From: Streptomyces sp. NBC_01485 | GTDB taxonomy: Bacteria; Actinomycetota; Actinomycetes; Streptomycetales; Streptomycetaceae | DNA length: 64,000 nt | Direction of reading: 5' to 3' | NCBI RefSeq assembly: GCF_036227125.1 | Contig: NZ_CP109435.1 | Span: forward strand, 5,518,001-5,582,000 | In this document: positions 10,452 to 23,610 of the stretch, piece by piece | Layout of the letters: every line of letters starts with the position of its first letter | How positions within the stretch are numbered: position 1 is the stretch's first letter | The notes under the pieces: generated by a model | Told to the model about the DNA's origin: nothing | Databases searched by the model: none | What the model saw: only the letters and a program-made list of their open reading frames with translations | Made by a program: the position numbers and the translations under genes

Positions 10452-11096
10452 GTGAGCGACGAAAACGGCACCCCGGCCACCCCGGCGGGCTCCCCGGCCG
10501 CCCCCGCCGACCAAGCAGCCTCCGTCGGCGCGGGCGCGGGCGCGGGATCGGGCGCGGGATCGAGTGAGGGATCGGGATCGGGGTCGAGTGAGGGATCCGG
10601 CACGGGCACCGAAATCGGCACCGGCACCGGCCCCCGCCCGGAGCCCCTCCGCTTCTTCGGCACCACCTGGGTCGACCACGACCCCGGCCACCAGGGCTAC
10701 GCCGCCCGCCGCATCGCCGCCGCCGTCGGCTCCCTCGCCGCCGTCACCATCTCCTGCCTCGTCCTCCGCTTCGCCTACGAGGGCATCGCGATCGCCGACC
10801 TGGGCGGCTTCGTGACCCTCCTGGTCGTCGTGATGTTCGCGGTCTGCAGCGCGCTCGCCTTCCGTAACACCTGGGACGCCTTCGCCAAGCGCCCCGACCC
10901 CGACCGCCAGGCCTCCCTGCGCGGCCTGCTGGCCATCGGCTTCGTGGGCTCCCTGCTCGCCTACTTCTTCCGCACCTTCACCGAAGCTCCTGGCGAGAAA
11001 CTCCACCGCGAGGAGTACGACACGGCCCGCCAACAGCACGAACGCCGCAACGCCCGCCGCACAGGCAACCCGTCGAAGAAACGCCGCCACACCTGA
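10452..11096 (+). CDS. Small membrane protein with Gly/Ser-rich N-terminal tail
   Basis: 214 residues from GTG 10452. Residues 1-65 are low complexity (Ala, Gly, Ser, Thr; encoded by GGATCG-like short repeats). Then come FFGTTWVDHD and two or three membrane helices (~90-110, 118-140 and ~158-175), and a strongly basic C-terminus. Homologues in Streptomyces are sometimes labelled EamA/RhaT transporters, but at this length and with so few helices that label looks wrong. Function unknown. Confidence 0.75.
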   Translation: MSDENGTPATPAGSPAAPADQAASVGAGAGAGSGAGSSEGSGSGSSEGSGTGTEIGTGTGPRPEPLRFFGTTWVDHDPGHQGYAARRIAAAVGSLAAVTISCLVLRFAYEGIAIADLGGFVTLLVVVMFAVCSALAFRNTWDAFAKRPDPDRQASLRGLLAIGFVGSLLAYFFRTFTEAPGEKLHREEYDTARQQHERRNARRTGNPSKKRRHT

Positions 11097-11259
11097 CCCG
11101 GACGCCCCGGACGCCCCGGATGCCCCGGCCGAGCCGGATGGTCCCGACGGATCCGGACGACCCCGACGACCCTCACGCCCATCACCTCCCGCCATCGCCC
11201 CCGCCCCCCACGCTCACCGCGGTCTTCCTCGCCCCCCTCCCACCGTCCACCATGGCCCC

Positions 11260-12069
11260 ATGACGCAGTCCCCCCACACCACATCCCCCACCCCGTCCCC
11301 CACCCCCTCCCACCACACCACCCGAGCCCACTCCTTCAACTCCGCCGCAGCCCAGTACGCCGCCAACCGCCCCTCCTACCCGACCACCCTCCTCGACGCG
11401 ATCGAGGACCTCGCCGGCCACCCCCTCACCGGCGCGCGGGTCGCGGACATCGGCGCCGGCACCGGCATAGCGACCGCCCTCCTGCACGCCCGCGGCACCG
11501 ACGTCATCGCCGTCGAACCCGGCGACGGCATGGCCGCGCAGTTCCGCCAGACCCTCCCCGACGTGCCGATCGTCCGAGGCGACGGCAACCACCTCCCCCT
11601 GGCCGACGCCTCCCTCGACTTCCTCACCTACGCCCAGTCCTGGCACTGGACCGACCCGGCCCACTCGGTGCCGGAGGCCCTGCGCGTCCTGCGCCCGGGC
11701 GGCGCGCTCGCGCTGTGGTGGAACACCAGCGCGCTGGACGTGCCGTGGATCGATGCCCAGACGGACCGCATCCAGCGCCACTTCGGCCTCGACCGGGTCG
11801 TCCGCAAGAACGGCGACGGCTCGCACGCCGTCCTCGCCGACCCCTCCGGCCGTCTCGACTTCGCCCACCGCCGGGTCCGCTGGAGCCGCCGCGTCCCCGT
11901 CGACACGCACCTGGCCAACATCGGCAGCCACTCGGTCTTCCTCGTCCACGGCGAGGAGGGCACGGCCGCCTTCCTCGCCGAAGAGCGCCGCCACCTCCTC
12001 ACCGCCTTCCCGGACGGCACGATCGAGGAGACCTACGACGTGGAACTACTGGTCGCCACCTCCCCCTGA
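11260..12069 (+). CDS. Class I SAM-dependent methyltransferase
   Basis: 269 residues from ATG 11260. After a Pro/Thr/Ser/His-rich tail of ~22 residues comes HSFNSAAAQYAANRPSYP, typical of the UbiE/YcgJ-like Methyltransf_11 group. SAM-binding motif I is VADIGAGTGIA (~61-71), with the acidic VEPGDGM about 20 residues later and the post-motif LRPGGALALWW near residue 145. The substrate cannot be told from sequence. A 24-bp tandem repeat begins at its stop codon. The next gene is convergent. Confidence 0.88.
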   Translation: MTQSPHTTSPTPSPTPSHHTTRAHSFNSAAAQYAANRPSYPTTLLDAIEDLAGHPLTGARVADIGAGTGIATALLHARGTDVIAVEPGDGMAAQFRQTLPDVPIVRGDGNHLPLADASLDFLTYAQSWHWTDPAHSVPEALRVLRPGGALALWWNTSALDVPWIDAQTDRIQRHFGLDRVVRKNGDGSHAVLADPSGRLDFAHRRVRWSRRVPVDTHLANIGSHSVFLVHGEEGTAAFLAEERRHLLTAFPDGTIEETYDVELLVATSP

Positions 12070-12139
12070 ACCACCCCCCCTGACGCACTCTGAACCACCC
12101 CCCCCTGACGCACTCTGAACCACCCCCCTGACGCACCTT
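12067..12139 (+). repeat. 24-25 bp tandem repeat starting at a stop codon
   Basis: Three consecutive units (12067-12090, 12091-12115, 12116-12139), each of the form TGAACC, a C-rich run, TGACGCAC(T/C). The first unit contains the methyltransferase TGA stop. A more degenerate TTGAAG-type continuation runs to ~12175. Confidence 0.8.
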
Positions 12140-12161
12140 GAAGCCCCTCCCCTTGAAGCAC

Positions 12162-13604
12162 CTACCCCCGAAGCAGCTCCTCCCGTAGCAGCTCAGCCCG
12201 CTGTTCCCGCGCGGCGGCCCACCCCTCCAGGGCCGCCGCACACGCGTGGTCCACATGCCGCAGCCCGCCCAACTCCAGCCGCACCTCGCGGTCGCGCGGC
12301 AGCGCCTCCAACGCGTCCAGAAGTTTCGGCAGCCGCAGGAACGTCGCATGCCCCAGCACCCGGACGACGAGCCCGGCGTCGCCCCGGTCCTCCGTCTCGA
12401 CGTGCACATGGCTGATCTCCCAGGCCGTCTTCGCCACGGCCAGCGCCAGCCCGACCAACACCCCCTCGAACAGGTTCCCCACGACGATCGCCCCGGCCGT
12501 GACCCCGAGTACGACGACCTCCGCCCGATGCCCGCGCCACAGCTTCCGCGCCTCCCGCACGGGCACGAGCTTGCCGCCGGCGTACACCAGCAGCCCGGCC
12601 AGCGCCGCCACCGGAATCACCCCGAGCACCCCGGGCACGACGGCCGCGAACAGCAGCAGCCACACCCCGTGCAGCACCCGCGACGCCTTCGTCCGCGCAC
12701 CCGCCCTGACGTTCGCCGCGCTCCGCACGATGACCGCAGTCATCGGCAGTGCGCCCAGCACCCCGCACACGGCGTTGCCCGCGCCCTGCGCCATCAGCTC
12801 ACGGTCGTAGTCCGTCCTCCTCCCGTCATGCAGCCGGTCCACCGCCGCCGCGCCGAACAGCGACTCCGCCGACGCGATCAGCGCGAACGCCACGACGGTC
12901 CCGATCACCCCCACTTCCGTCAGCCGCCCGAAATCCGCCGCCTCCGGCACCCGTACGGCATCCCACAAGCCCTGCACCCGCACCCGCCGCACATCCAGGT
13001 CGAACACCCACGTGACGCCCGCCGCCAGCGTCACCGCGACCAACGGCGCCGGAACCAGCCGAGCCCCGAGCCGCCACCGCCCCCACAGCAGCAACACGAC
13101 CATGGTGGCACCCCCCACCGACAACGCCACCGGATCCACCCGCCCGGGCAACCACACCAGCCCGGCGAGCTTCCCGAGCCCGCCCTCCGGCGCACCCACG
13201 TCCCCGAGGGCGTACACCTGCCCGGCGACCAGCACCAGCCCGATCCCGGCGAGCATCCCGTGCACGACGGCCACCGAAACGGCCCGGAACCACCGCCCGA
13301 GCCGCAGCGCACCCAGCCCGAGCTGCACCAGCCCGGCAGCGAGCACGAGCACCCCGAGCGCCGCCACGCCGTACCTCTGCACGGCCTCGTGGACGAGCAC
13401 GGTGAGCCCCGCCGCCGGCCCGCTCACCTGCAGGCTGCTGCCCGGCAGCACCCCGACCACCAGCCCGCCGACGATGCCGGTGACCAGCCCCAGCTCGGCG
13501 GGCACACCGGAGGCCAGGGCGACGCCCACACACAGGGGGAGCGCGACGAGAAAGACGACGAAGGAAGCGAACAGATCGGCCTTGCGAACACCATGGCGCA
13601 ACAC
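12162..13604 (-). CDS. SulP family anion transporter with STAS domain
   Basis: 480 residues from GTG 13604, chosen because GGAGGT (13611-13616) lies 6 bases upstream; the frame is open further but that part looks non-coding. Sequence features: the SulP start KADLFASFVVFLVALPLCVGVALASG, about 11 hydrophobic helices, the conserved AFALIASAESLFGAAAVD, and a C-terminal STAS-like region from ~390 (RLELGGLRHVDHACAAALEG). Family members move sulfate, bicarbonate or dicarboxylates with H+ or Na+. No carbonic anhydrase domain is attached and no sulfur gene is adjacent, so the substrate is open. Confidence 0.88.
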   Translation of the reverse strand: MLRHGVRKADLFASFVVFLVALPLCVGVALASGVPAELGLVTGIVGGLVVGVLPGSSLQVSGPAAGLTVLVHEAVQRYGVAALGVLVLAAGLVQLGLGALRLGRWFRAVSVAVVHGMLAGIGLVLVAGQVYALGDVGAPEGGLGKLAGLVWLPGRVDPVALSVGGATMVVLLLWGRWRLGARLVPAPLVAVTLAAGVTWVFDLDVRRVRVQGLWDAVRVPEAADFGRLTEVGVIGTVVAFALIASAESLFGAAAVDRLHDGRRTDYDRELMAQGAGNAVCGVLGALPMTAVIVRSAANVRAGARTKASRVLHGVWLLLFAAVVPGVLGVIPVAALAGLLVYAGGKLVPVREARKLWRGHRAEVVVLGVTAGAIVVGNLFEGVLVGLALAVAKTAWEISHVHVETEDRGDAGLVVRVLGHATFLRLPKLLDALEALPRDREVRLELGGLRHVDHACAAALEGWAAAREQRAELLREELLRG

Positions 13605-13792
13605 GGCGGCACCTCCGGTAGGAAACGGGAGATGCGTGGGCACGCGGCACCGGGGGAGGGTGCCGCGCATGAATTCCATTGTCAGTTGAAACGACCAACT
13701 CCGCACCGGGGTGTCGTTGCTTGCCGTGCGAACACAGAAGCGCAGGAACCCGAACCCCCGCCCCCAATCCCACCCCCACGCGCCTGCGCCGC

Positions 13793-13837
13793 TTGACGCT
13801 CCCTCGCGCCGCGAGCATTATTCATCGCATGATGAAT
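13793..13837 (+). promoter_or_regulatory. Leaderless promoter with overlapping palindromic operator for the ABC exporter
   Basis: A -35 TTGACG (13793-13798), 17-base spacer and -10-like CATTAT (13816-13821) put transcription start at or next to the ATG at 13829, so the mRNA would be leaderless. A perfect palindrome, ATTCATCGCATGATGAAT (13820-13837; 7-bp arms, GCAT loop), covers the start site and start codon. A repressor bound there would block the promoter. The sequence is read directly; its function is inferred. Confidence 0.55.
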
Positions 13838-14674
13838 TTCAGGTGGAACCCTCGCCCACCCGAAAGGGACGCACCCCAGCCCCCACCCACAGAACCCACC
13901 ACCCCCACCCCCGCTCCCGCCGTACGCGCCGAAGGCCTCACCGCGATCCGAGGCACCCGAACGGTCCTCCACTCCCTCGACTTCACCGTCCCGCGAGGCC
14001 AGATCACCGGCCTGCTGGGCCCATCCGGCTGCGGCAAGTCGACCCTCCTGCGCGCGATCGTCGGCACCCAGGCCAAGGTCACCGGCACCCTCGACGTCCT
14101 GGGCCACCCCGCCGGCCACCCCACCCTCCGCACCCGCATCGGCTACGTCACCCAGGCCCCCTCCGTCTACGACGACCTGACGATCCGCCAGAACCTCGAC
14201 TACTTCGCCGCGATCCTCGACCCCGGCCGCGTGGCAGCGGGCCGCCGCCACGAGAACGTCACCCGGGCCATCGCCGACGTGGACCTCACCACCCGCGCGA
14301 ACGCCCTCGCCGGCAACCTCTCCGGCGGCCAGCGCAACCGCGTCTCCCTGGCCGTAGCTCTCCTCGGCACCCCCGAACTCCTCGTCCTGGACGAACCGAC
14401 CGTCGGCCTGGACCCGGTGCTCCGCCGCGACCTGTGGAACCTCTTCCACGACATCGCGGCGACCCGGGGCACCACCCTCCTCATCTCCTCCCACGTCATG
14501 GACGAGGCCGAACGCTGCCACCGCCTGCTCCTCATGCGCGAGGGCGAGATCCTCGCCGACGCCACCCCCGACGCCCTGCGCACCCGCACCGGCACGGACA
14601 CGGTCGAGTCGGCCTTCCTGCACCTGGTGGACGAGGCGACGCAGTCAACCCGCGCAAAGGAGCCCACGCCATGA
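13829..14674 (+). CDS. ABC transporter ATP-binding protein (ABC-2 exporter)
   Basis: 281 residues from ATG 13829 (a second ATG follows directly). Walker A GPSGCGKST at 64-72, signature LSGGQ at 164-168, Walker B LLVLDEP at 184-190, then TVGLDPVLRR and the switch His in SSHVMDEAERC. The close match to CcmA/drug-exporter ATPases and the coupled ABC-2 permease suggest efflux of a drug or lipid. A Pro/Thr-rich N-terminal tail (~30 residues) is an odd addition. No Shine-Dalgarno sequence precedes the ATG, in line with leaderless translation. The stop overlaps the permease ATG by 4 bases. Confidence 0.92.
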   Translation: MMNFRWNPRPPERDAPQPPPTEPTTPTPAPAVRAEGLTAIRGTRTVLHSLDFTVPRGQITGLLGPSGCGKSTLLRAIVGTQAKVTGTLDVLGHPAGHPTLRTRIGYVTQAPSVYDDLTIRQNLDYFAAILDPGRVAAGRRHENVTRAIADVDLTTRANALAGNLSGGQRNRVSLAVALLGTPELLVLDEPTVGLDPVLRRDLWNLFHDIAATRGTTLLISSHVMDEAERCHRLLLMREGEILADATPDALRTRTGTDTVESAFLHLVDEATQSTRAKEPTP

Positions 14675-15441
14675 CCACAACCACAACACCCCCCACCAGC
14701 GCCCTGAACGCGGCCCGAACGACCGCCACCGCAGCCCGAGTCCTCCGCCAACTGCGCCACGACCCCCGCACGATCGCGCTGCTGATCCTCATCCCCTGCG
14801 CGATGCTGTTCCTGCTCCGCTACGTCTTCGACGGCAGCCCGCGCACCTTCGACAACATCGGCGCGTCCCTCCTCGGGATCTTCCCCCTGATCACGATGTT
14901 CCTGGTGACCTCCATCGCCACCCTGCGCGAACGCACCTCGGGCACCCTCGAACGCCTCCTCGCCATGCCCCTCGGCAAGGGCGACCTGATCGCCGGCTAC
15001 GCCCTGGCCTTCGGCACCCTCGCGATCATCCAGTCGGCCCTGGCCACCGGCCTGGCGGTCTGGTTCCTGGACCTGGACGTCACCGGCAGCCCCTGGCACC
15101 TCCTCCTGGTCGCCCTCCTGGACGCCCTGCTGGGAACGGCCCTGGGCCTCTTCGTCTCGGCCTTCGCGGCCACCGAATTCCAGGCGGTCCAGTTCATGCC
15201 GGCGGTGATCTTCCCCCAACTCCTCCTCTGCGGCCTCTTCACCCCCCGAGACACCATGCACCCAGCCCTGAAAGCCATCTCCGACGCCCTCCCCATGTCC
15301 TACGCCGTCGACGGCATGAACGAAATCCTCAAACACACGGACATGACAGCCACCTTCGTACGAGACACCCTGATCGTGGCGGCCTGCGCACTCCTGGTAC
15401 TGACCCTGGGAGCAGCAACCCTGAGGCGCAGAACAGCATGA
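14671..15441 (+). CDS. ABC-2 type transporter permease
   Basis: 256 residues from ATG 14671, which overlaps the ATPase stop (ATGA). Six hydrophobic segments are visible, with the ABC-2 hallmark RERTSGTLERLLAMP between helices 2 and 3 and a QFMPAVIFPQLLLCGLFTP stretch with a PMSYAVDGMNE loop near the C-terminus. It forms the membrane part of the two-gene exporter. The Thr-rich first ten residues are coded by simple acc/aca repeats. Followed by a ~90-bp extragenic hairpin element rather than another gene. Confidence 0.92.
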   Translation: MTTTTTPPTSALNAARTTATAARVLRQLRHDPRTIALLILIPCAMLFLLRYVFDGSPRTFDNIGASLLGIFPLITMFLVTSIATLRERTSGTLERLLAMPLGKGDLIAGYALAFGTLAIIQSALATGLAVWFLDLDVTGSPWHLLLVALLDALLGTALGLFVSAFAATEFQAVQFMPAVIFPQLLLCGLFTPRDTMHPALKAISDALPMSYAVDGMNEILKHTDMTATFVRDTLIVAACALLVLTLGAATLRRRTA

Positions 15442-15470
15442 CGACAACTTTCCAGCCCAGTCCGGCTGCA

Positions 15471-15560
15471 CTCAGCCCGTTGGGGGTCCCCCTCTGGGGG
15501 AGTTTGAGGACGAGGCCCCTTAAGGGCCGAAGCGGGGGTCTGGGGGCGGCAGCCCCCAGG
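15471..15560 (-). repeat. Extragenic hairpin element, copy A
   Basis: Copy A of a ~90-bp element found three times in this window. In this copy GAGGACGAGGCCCC is read on the plus strand, so it is inverted relative to copies at 27815 and 41554. It contains three nested hairpins: around CCCCCTCTGGGGG, GGCCCCTTAAGGGCC and CTGGGGGCGGCAGCCCCCAG. It starts 30 bases after the permease gene and may act as a bidirectional terminator. Confidence 0.75.
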
Positions 15561-15703
15561 AACGGGATGGGAACGGGTAAGGGCGGCGGGGGCGAAACCC
15601 AGCACACCCGCCCCACGTCCGCCCACCGGACACGCACCCCCACCCCCCACCCCCGATGCGAGGATGGCCCCGGACGACGCACACCCCCGGAGGACCCCCA
15701 GCC

Positions 15704-16516
15704 ATGACCCAAAAAGTCGCAGTCCTCGGCACCGGCAAAATCGGCGAAGCCCTCCTCAGCGGCATGATCAGAGGCGGCTGGCCCACCACCGACCTCCTCG
15801 TCACCGCCCGCCGCCCGGACCGAGCCGAAGAACTCCGCACCCGCTACGGAGTCACGCCGGTCACCAACGCCGAGGCCGCCAAGATCGCCGACACCCTGAT
15901 CCTCACGGTCAAACCGCAGGACATGAGCGGCCTCCTGGACGAACTCGCCCCCCACGTCCCCGCCGACCGCCTGGTCATCAGCGGAGCCGCCGGCATCACC
16001 ACCGCCTCCATCGAGGAGCGCCTCGCCACCGGCACCCCGGTCGTCCGCGTCATGACGAACACCCCCGCCCTCGTCGACGAGGCGATGTCCGTCATCTCTG
16101 CCGGCACCCACGCCACCGCCGCGCACGTCGCCCACGCCGAGGAGATCTTCGGCTCCGTCGGCAAGACCCTCCGCGTCCCCGAGTCCCAGCAGGACGCCTG
16201 CACCGCCCTCTCCGGCTCCGGCCCCGCGTACTTCTTCTACCTGGTCGAAGCCATGACCGACGCCGGCATCCTCCTCGGATTGCCCCGCGACAAGGCCCAC
16301 GACCTGATCGTCCAGTCCGCGATCGGCGCGGCCACGATGCTCCGCGACAGCGGCGAACACCCGGTCAGGCTCCGCGAGAACGTGACATCCCCCGCGGGCA
16401 CGACCATCAGCGCCATCCGCGAACTCGAGAACCACGGCGTACGAGCCGCCCTCATCGCCGCCCTGGAGGCCGCCCGCGACCGCAGCCGCGAACTGGCCTC
16501 AGGCAAAAAGGACTGA
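15704..16516 (+). CDS. proC: Pyrroline-5-carboxylate reductase
   Basis: 270 residues from ATG 15704, with GGAGGA (15689-15694) nine bases upstream. Last step of proline synthesis: NAD(P)H-dependent reduction of pyrroline-5-carboxylate. The N-terminal Rossmann motif is AVLGTGKIGEALLSGM, the family signature in the C-terminal half is LSGSGPAYFFYLVEAM, and VTSPAGTTISAIRELE is the conserved ProC tail motif. Length is normal. Single gene, convergent with trpS. Confidence 0.96.
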   Translation: MTQKVAVLGTGKIGEALLSGMIRGGWPTTDLLVTARRPDRAEELRTRYGVTPVTNAEAAKIADTLILTVKPQDMSGLLDELAPHVPADRLVISGAAGITTASIEERLATGTPVVRVMTNTPALVDEAMSVISAGTHATAAHVAHAEEIFGSVGKTLRVPESQQDACTALSGSGPAYFFYLVEAMTDAGILLGLPRDKAHDLIVQSAIGAATMLRDSGEHPVRLRENVTSPAGTTISAIRELENHGVRAALIAALEAARDRSRELASGKKD

Positions 16517-16624
16517 CGCACCGAGAACCGGAACGAGTGACGAGGTCGCCCGGAGCGTCGGCTTCGGCAGCGAGGTCACGATGCGCCAGCACTTCGCATC
16601 GCGCCTCGCCACCAGCCCCCGCGC

Positions 16625-17671
16625 CTACCGAGCCGCCGCGTTCAGCACTCCGTCGGCCACCGCCTCCGCCGCTGTCACCGGCGGAAGCAGCCCGATCGCG
16701 CGATAGGCCGTATCGACGACGGGCCGAGCCATCGCCCGAGCCTTCTCCGCTCCATCCCGCAGCACCCCCTCCACGTACACGGGGTCAGCGCACAACTCCT
16801 TGTGCCTGGCCTGCACGGGCCTGAGAACCTCGACGACCGCCTCCGCGGTGTCCTTCTTCAAAGCGCCGTACGACTCGTAAACGCCCGCCAGGACCTCCGG
16901 GTTCCCGCCCGTGCAAGCGGCGAGGATCTCCAGCAGATTCGCGACCCCGGGCCGCCCCTCCCGGTCGTACACGACCTCCCGCCCACTGTCGGTGACGGCC
17001 CGCATGACCTTCTTGCGCGCGACCTCGGGCTCGTCCAGCAGGTAGACGATCCCCGGCCCGGAGTCGTCGCTCTTGCCCATCTTCGACGCCGGCTGCTGCA
17101 GGTTCATCACCCGCGCCGCCACCGCCGGATGCGTGGCCTTCGGCACGACGAACGTGTGCCCGTACCGCTGGTTGAACCGCACCGCCAGGTCCCGCGCCAG
17201 CTCCACATGCTGCGTCTGGTCGTCTCCCACCGGCACCTCGTCGGTCCCGTAGGCCAGGATGTCGGCCGCCATCAGCACGGGATACGTGAGCAAGGACAGC
17301 CGCACGCTCCCCCCACGCTCCCGCTCCCGCGCGGACTTCTCCCGGTACTGGATCATCCGCCGCATCTCGCCGTCCGTGGCCACGCACTCCAGCAGATACG
17401 ACAACCGCGCGTGCTCGTCCACATGACTCTGTACGAACACGGTGCACAACTGTGGATCCAGTCCCGCCGCCAGCAGCAGCGTCGCCGCCTGCCGACTCAG
17501 CCGACGCACCCGCGCCGGATCGTGGTCCACGGTCAGCGCGTGCAGGTCGACGACACAGAACAAGGAGTCCGCCCGGTGCTGGTCGACCTCGGCCCACTGC
17601 CGCAGAGCCCCGAGGTAGTTCCCCAGCGTCAGATGCCCGGTCGGCTTGATCCCGCTGAAGACTCGCTTCAT
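16625..17671 (-). CDS. trpS: Tryptophanyl-tRNA synthetase under attenuation control
   Basis: 348 residues from ATG 17671, preceded by an AGGAGG-type site. Class Ic synthetase: the HIGH-type motif is PTGHLTLGNYLGAL and the KMSKS-type motif is KMGKSDD (~205). GDDQTQHVELARDLA is the tryptophan/ATP-pocket stretch. A Trp-Trp leader peptide and a terminator/antiterminator lie directly upstream. From the literature as I recall it, S. coelicolor has an auxiliary indolmycin-resistant TrpRS gene near proC that is controlled by ribosome-mediated attenuation. This gene sits in the same kind of context and is probably its counterpart; resistance itself cannot be read from the sequence. Confidence 0.95.
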   Translation of the reverse strand: MKRVFSGIKPTGHLTLGNYLGALRQWAEVDQHRADSLFCVVDLHALTVDHDPARVRRLSRQAATLLLAAGLDPQLCTVFVQSHVDEHARLSYLLECVATDGEMRRMIQYREKSARERERGGSVRLSLLTYPVLMAADILAYGTDEVPVGDDQTQHVELARDLAVRFNQRYGHTFVVPKATHPAVAARVMNLQQPASKMGKSDDSGPGIVYLLDEPEVARKKVMRAVTDSGREVVYDREGRPGVANLLEILAACTGGNPEVLAGVYESYGALKKDTAEAVVEVLRPVQARHKELCADPVYVEGVLRDGAEKARAMARPVVDTAYRAIGLLPPVTAAEAVADGVLNAAAR

Positions 17672-17730
17672 CTCTCCACCTCCTGGTCGAGACCGCCGCT
17701 CCGGTCGGCCGACCCCCTGGAACCCCGGTG

Positions 17731-17802
17731 GGAGAAACAAGAACGGCCGCCGAAGCGGCGGCCGTTGAGTACATACGTGAGCACGGCCGCCGTCAGGCGG
17801 CC
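17731..17802 (-). promoter_or_regulatory. trpS ribosome-mediated attenuator (antiterminator/terminator)
   Basis: On the minus strand four segments alternate in pairing. Segment 1 GGCCGCC (17802-17796) overlaps the end of the leader peptide. Segment 2 GGCGGCC (17791-17785) can pair with it, or with segment 3, the GGCCGCC within 17766-17756. Segment 3 otherwise forms an 11-bp stem with segment 4 (17752-17742), closed by a three-base loop and followed by CTTGTTTCT, a factor-independent terminator. A ribosome stalled on the two Trp codons (17807-17802) would cover segment 1 and free segment 2 to pair with 3, allowing read-through into trpS. Confidence 0.85.
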
Positions 17803-17834
17803 CACCACAGCTGGGTGCACGTATGCGTCGTCAT
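17793..17834 (-). CDS. trpS leader peptide (Trp-Trp)
   Basis: A 13-residue open frame from ATG 17834, MTTHTCTQLWWAA, ends in TGA at 17795-17793. The two adjacent TGG codons sit just before the first attenuator segment, as in classical amino-acid leader peptides, so it serves as a sensor of charged tRNA-Trp rather than as a functional protein. The Shine-Dalgarno match upstream is weak (ACGGAC). The start could lie further upstream in the same frame. Confidence 0.8.
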   Translation of the reverse strand: MTTHTCTQLWWAA

Positions 17835-17875
17835 GTCCGTCAGAGTACGCCTCAGGGGTGCCCTCGGGACATGAG

Positions 17876-17905
17876 TTGACACGCCCCGGACCAGATACGT
17901 AGTGT
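17876..17905 (+). promoter_or_regulatory. rRNA operon promoter P1
   Basis: TTGACA (17876-17881), an 18-base spacer and TAGTGT (17900-17905): a near-consensus housekeeping-sigma promoter about 640 bases before 16S rRNA, facing the rRNA genes. It lies back to back with the trpS leader. Confidence 0.6.
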
Positions 17906-18070
17906 TCTCCGAGTTGTCCGACGTGAGCGCCGACTCCGGTCGGTCCCCGGACAGCCATTCCGCAGTACCAACCACTTCTCGACGCGCAGTCGATTCGGCT
18001 GCCGTCGCGTCATTGGCGTGCGTATTCGCGAAATGAGGAATCCGCGTTCGAAAGGGCGCAGGCCCCCGAT

Positions 18071-18270
18071 TGGCTTCGGGAGCAGGGAATCCGCTAAAGT
18101 CTCACTCGTCGGAACGGCCCAACGGCCGGGAAGACAACCCCCCCGCTGACTGGGAATCAGGCCCGAAAGGATCTGGTAGAGTCGGAACCGCCGGAAAGGG
18201 AAACCGCGAAAGAAAAGCGGGAACCTGGAAAGCACCGAGGAAATCGGATCGGGAAACGGTCTGGTAGAGT
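18071..18270 (+). promoter_or_regulatory. Tandem rRNA promoters P2-P4
   Basis: Three further -10 elements stand in series: TAAAGT (18095-18100) with TTGGCT at 18071-18076, 18 bases apart; TAGAGT at 18177-18182; and TAGAGT at 18265-18270. The last two are embedded in an identical TCTGGTAGAGTCGGAA and lack a good -35. Streptomyces rRNA operons are known for four tandem promoters of this kind, several without -35 consensus. Confidence 0.6.
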
Positions 18271-18342
18271 CGGAAACGCAAGACCGAAGGGAAAAGCCCG
18301 GAGGAAAGCCTGAGAGAGTCTCTCGGGTGAGTACAAAGGAAG

Positions 18343-18400
18343 CGTCCGTTCCTTGAGAACTCAACAGCGTGCCAAAAATCAACGCCAGATATGTTGATAC
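18343..18400 (+). promoter_or_regulatory. rRNA leader with boxA-like antitermination signal
   Basis: CCTTGAGAACTCAACAGCG (near 18351-18369) is the conserved actinobacterial rRNA leader motif linked to Nus-factor antitermination. A related TTTGAGAACTGCACAG recurs in the 16S-23S spacer near 20360. A small GAGAGA/TCTCTC hairpin at 18312-18324 lies just upstream, where boxB-like elements occur. Confidence 0.55.
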
Positions 18401-18547
18401 CCCGTTCCCGGCAGTGATAGCCGGGGATGAGGTTCCTTTGAAATAAAACACAGCGAGGACGCTGTGAACGGCCGGGCTTATTCCGCCTGGCTGTTCCGCT
18501 CTCGTGGTGTCGACCCGCGCTTTTAATTAAGCATAGTCGGGAAAACA

Positions 18548-23518
<4,971 letters not shown>

Positions 23519-23610
23519 GTTGCTCGCGTCCACTGTGTTGGTTCTGAAACCACGAACAGCCCCACACCCCCTTTGGCCGGGGTGTGGTGCGGCTGAAACA
23601 GTTTCATAGT

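Noticed and set aside
17672-17741. T-box riboswitch for trpS
   Set aside because: No specifier loop or conserved T-box AGGGUGGNACCGCG-type sequence; the leader peptide explains the control.
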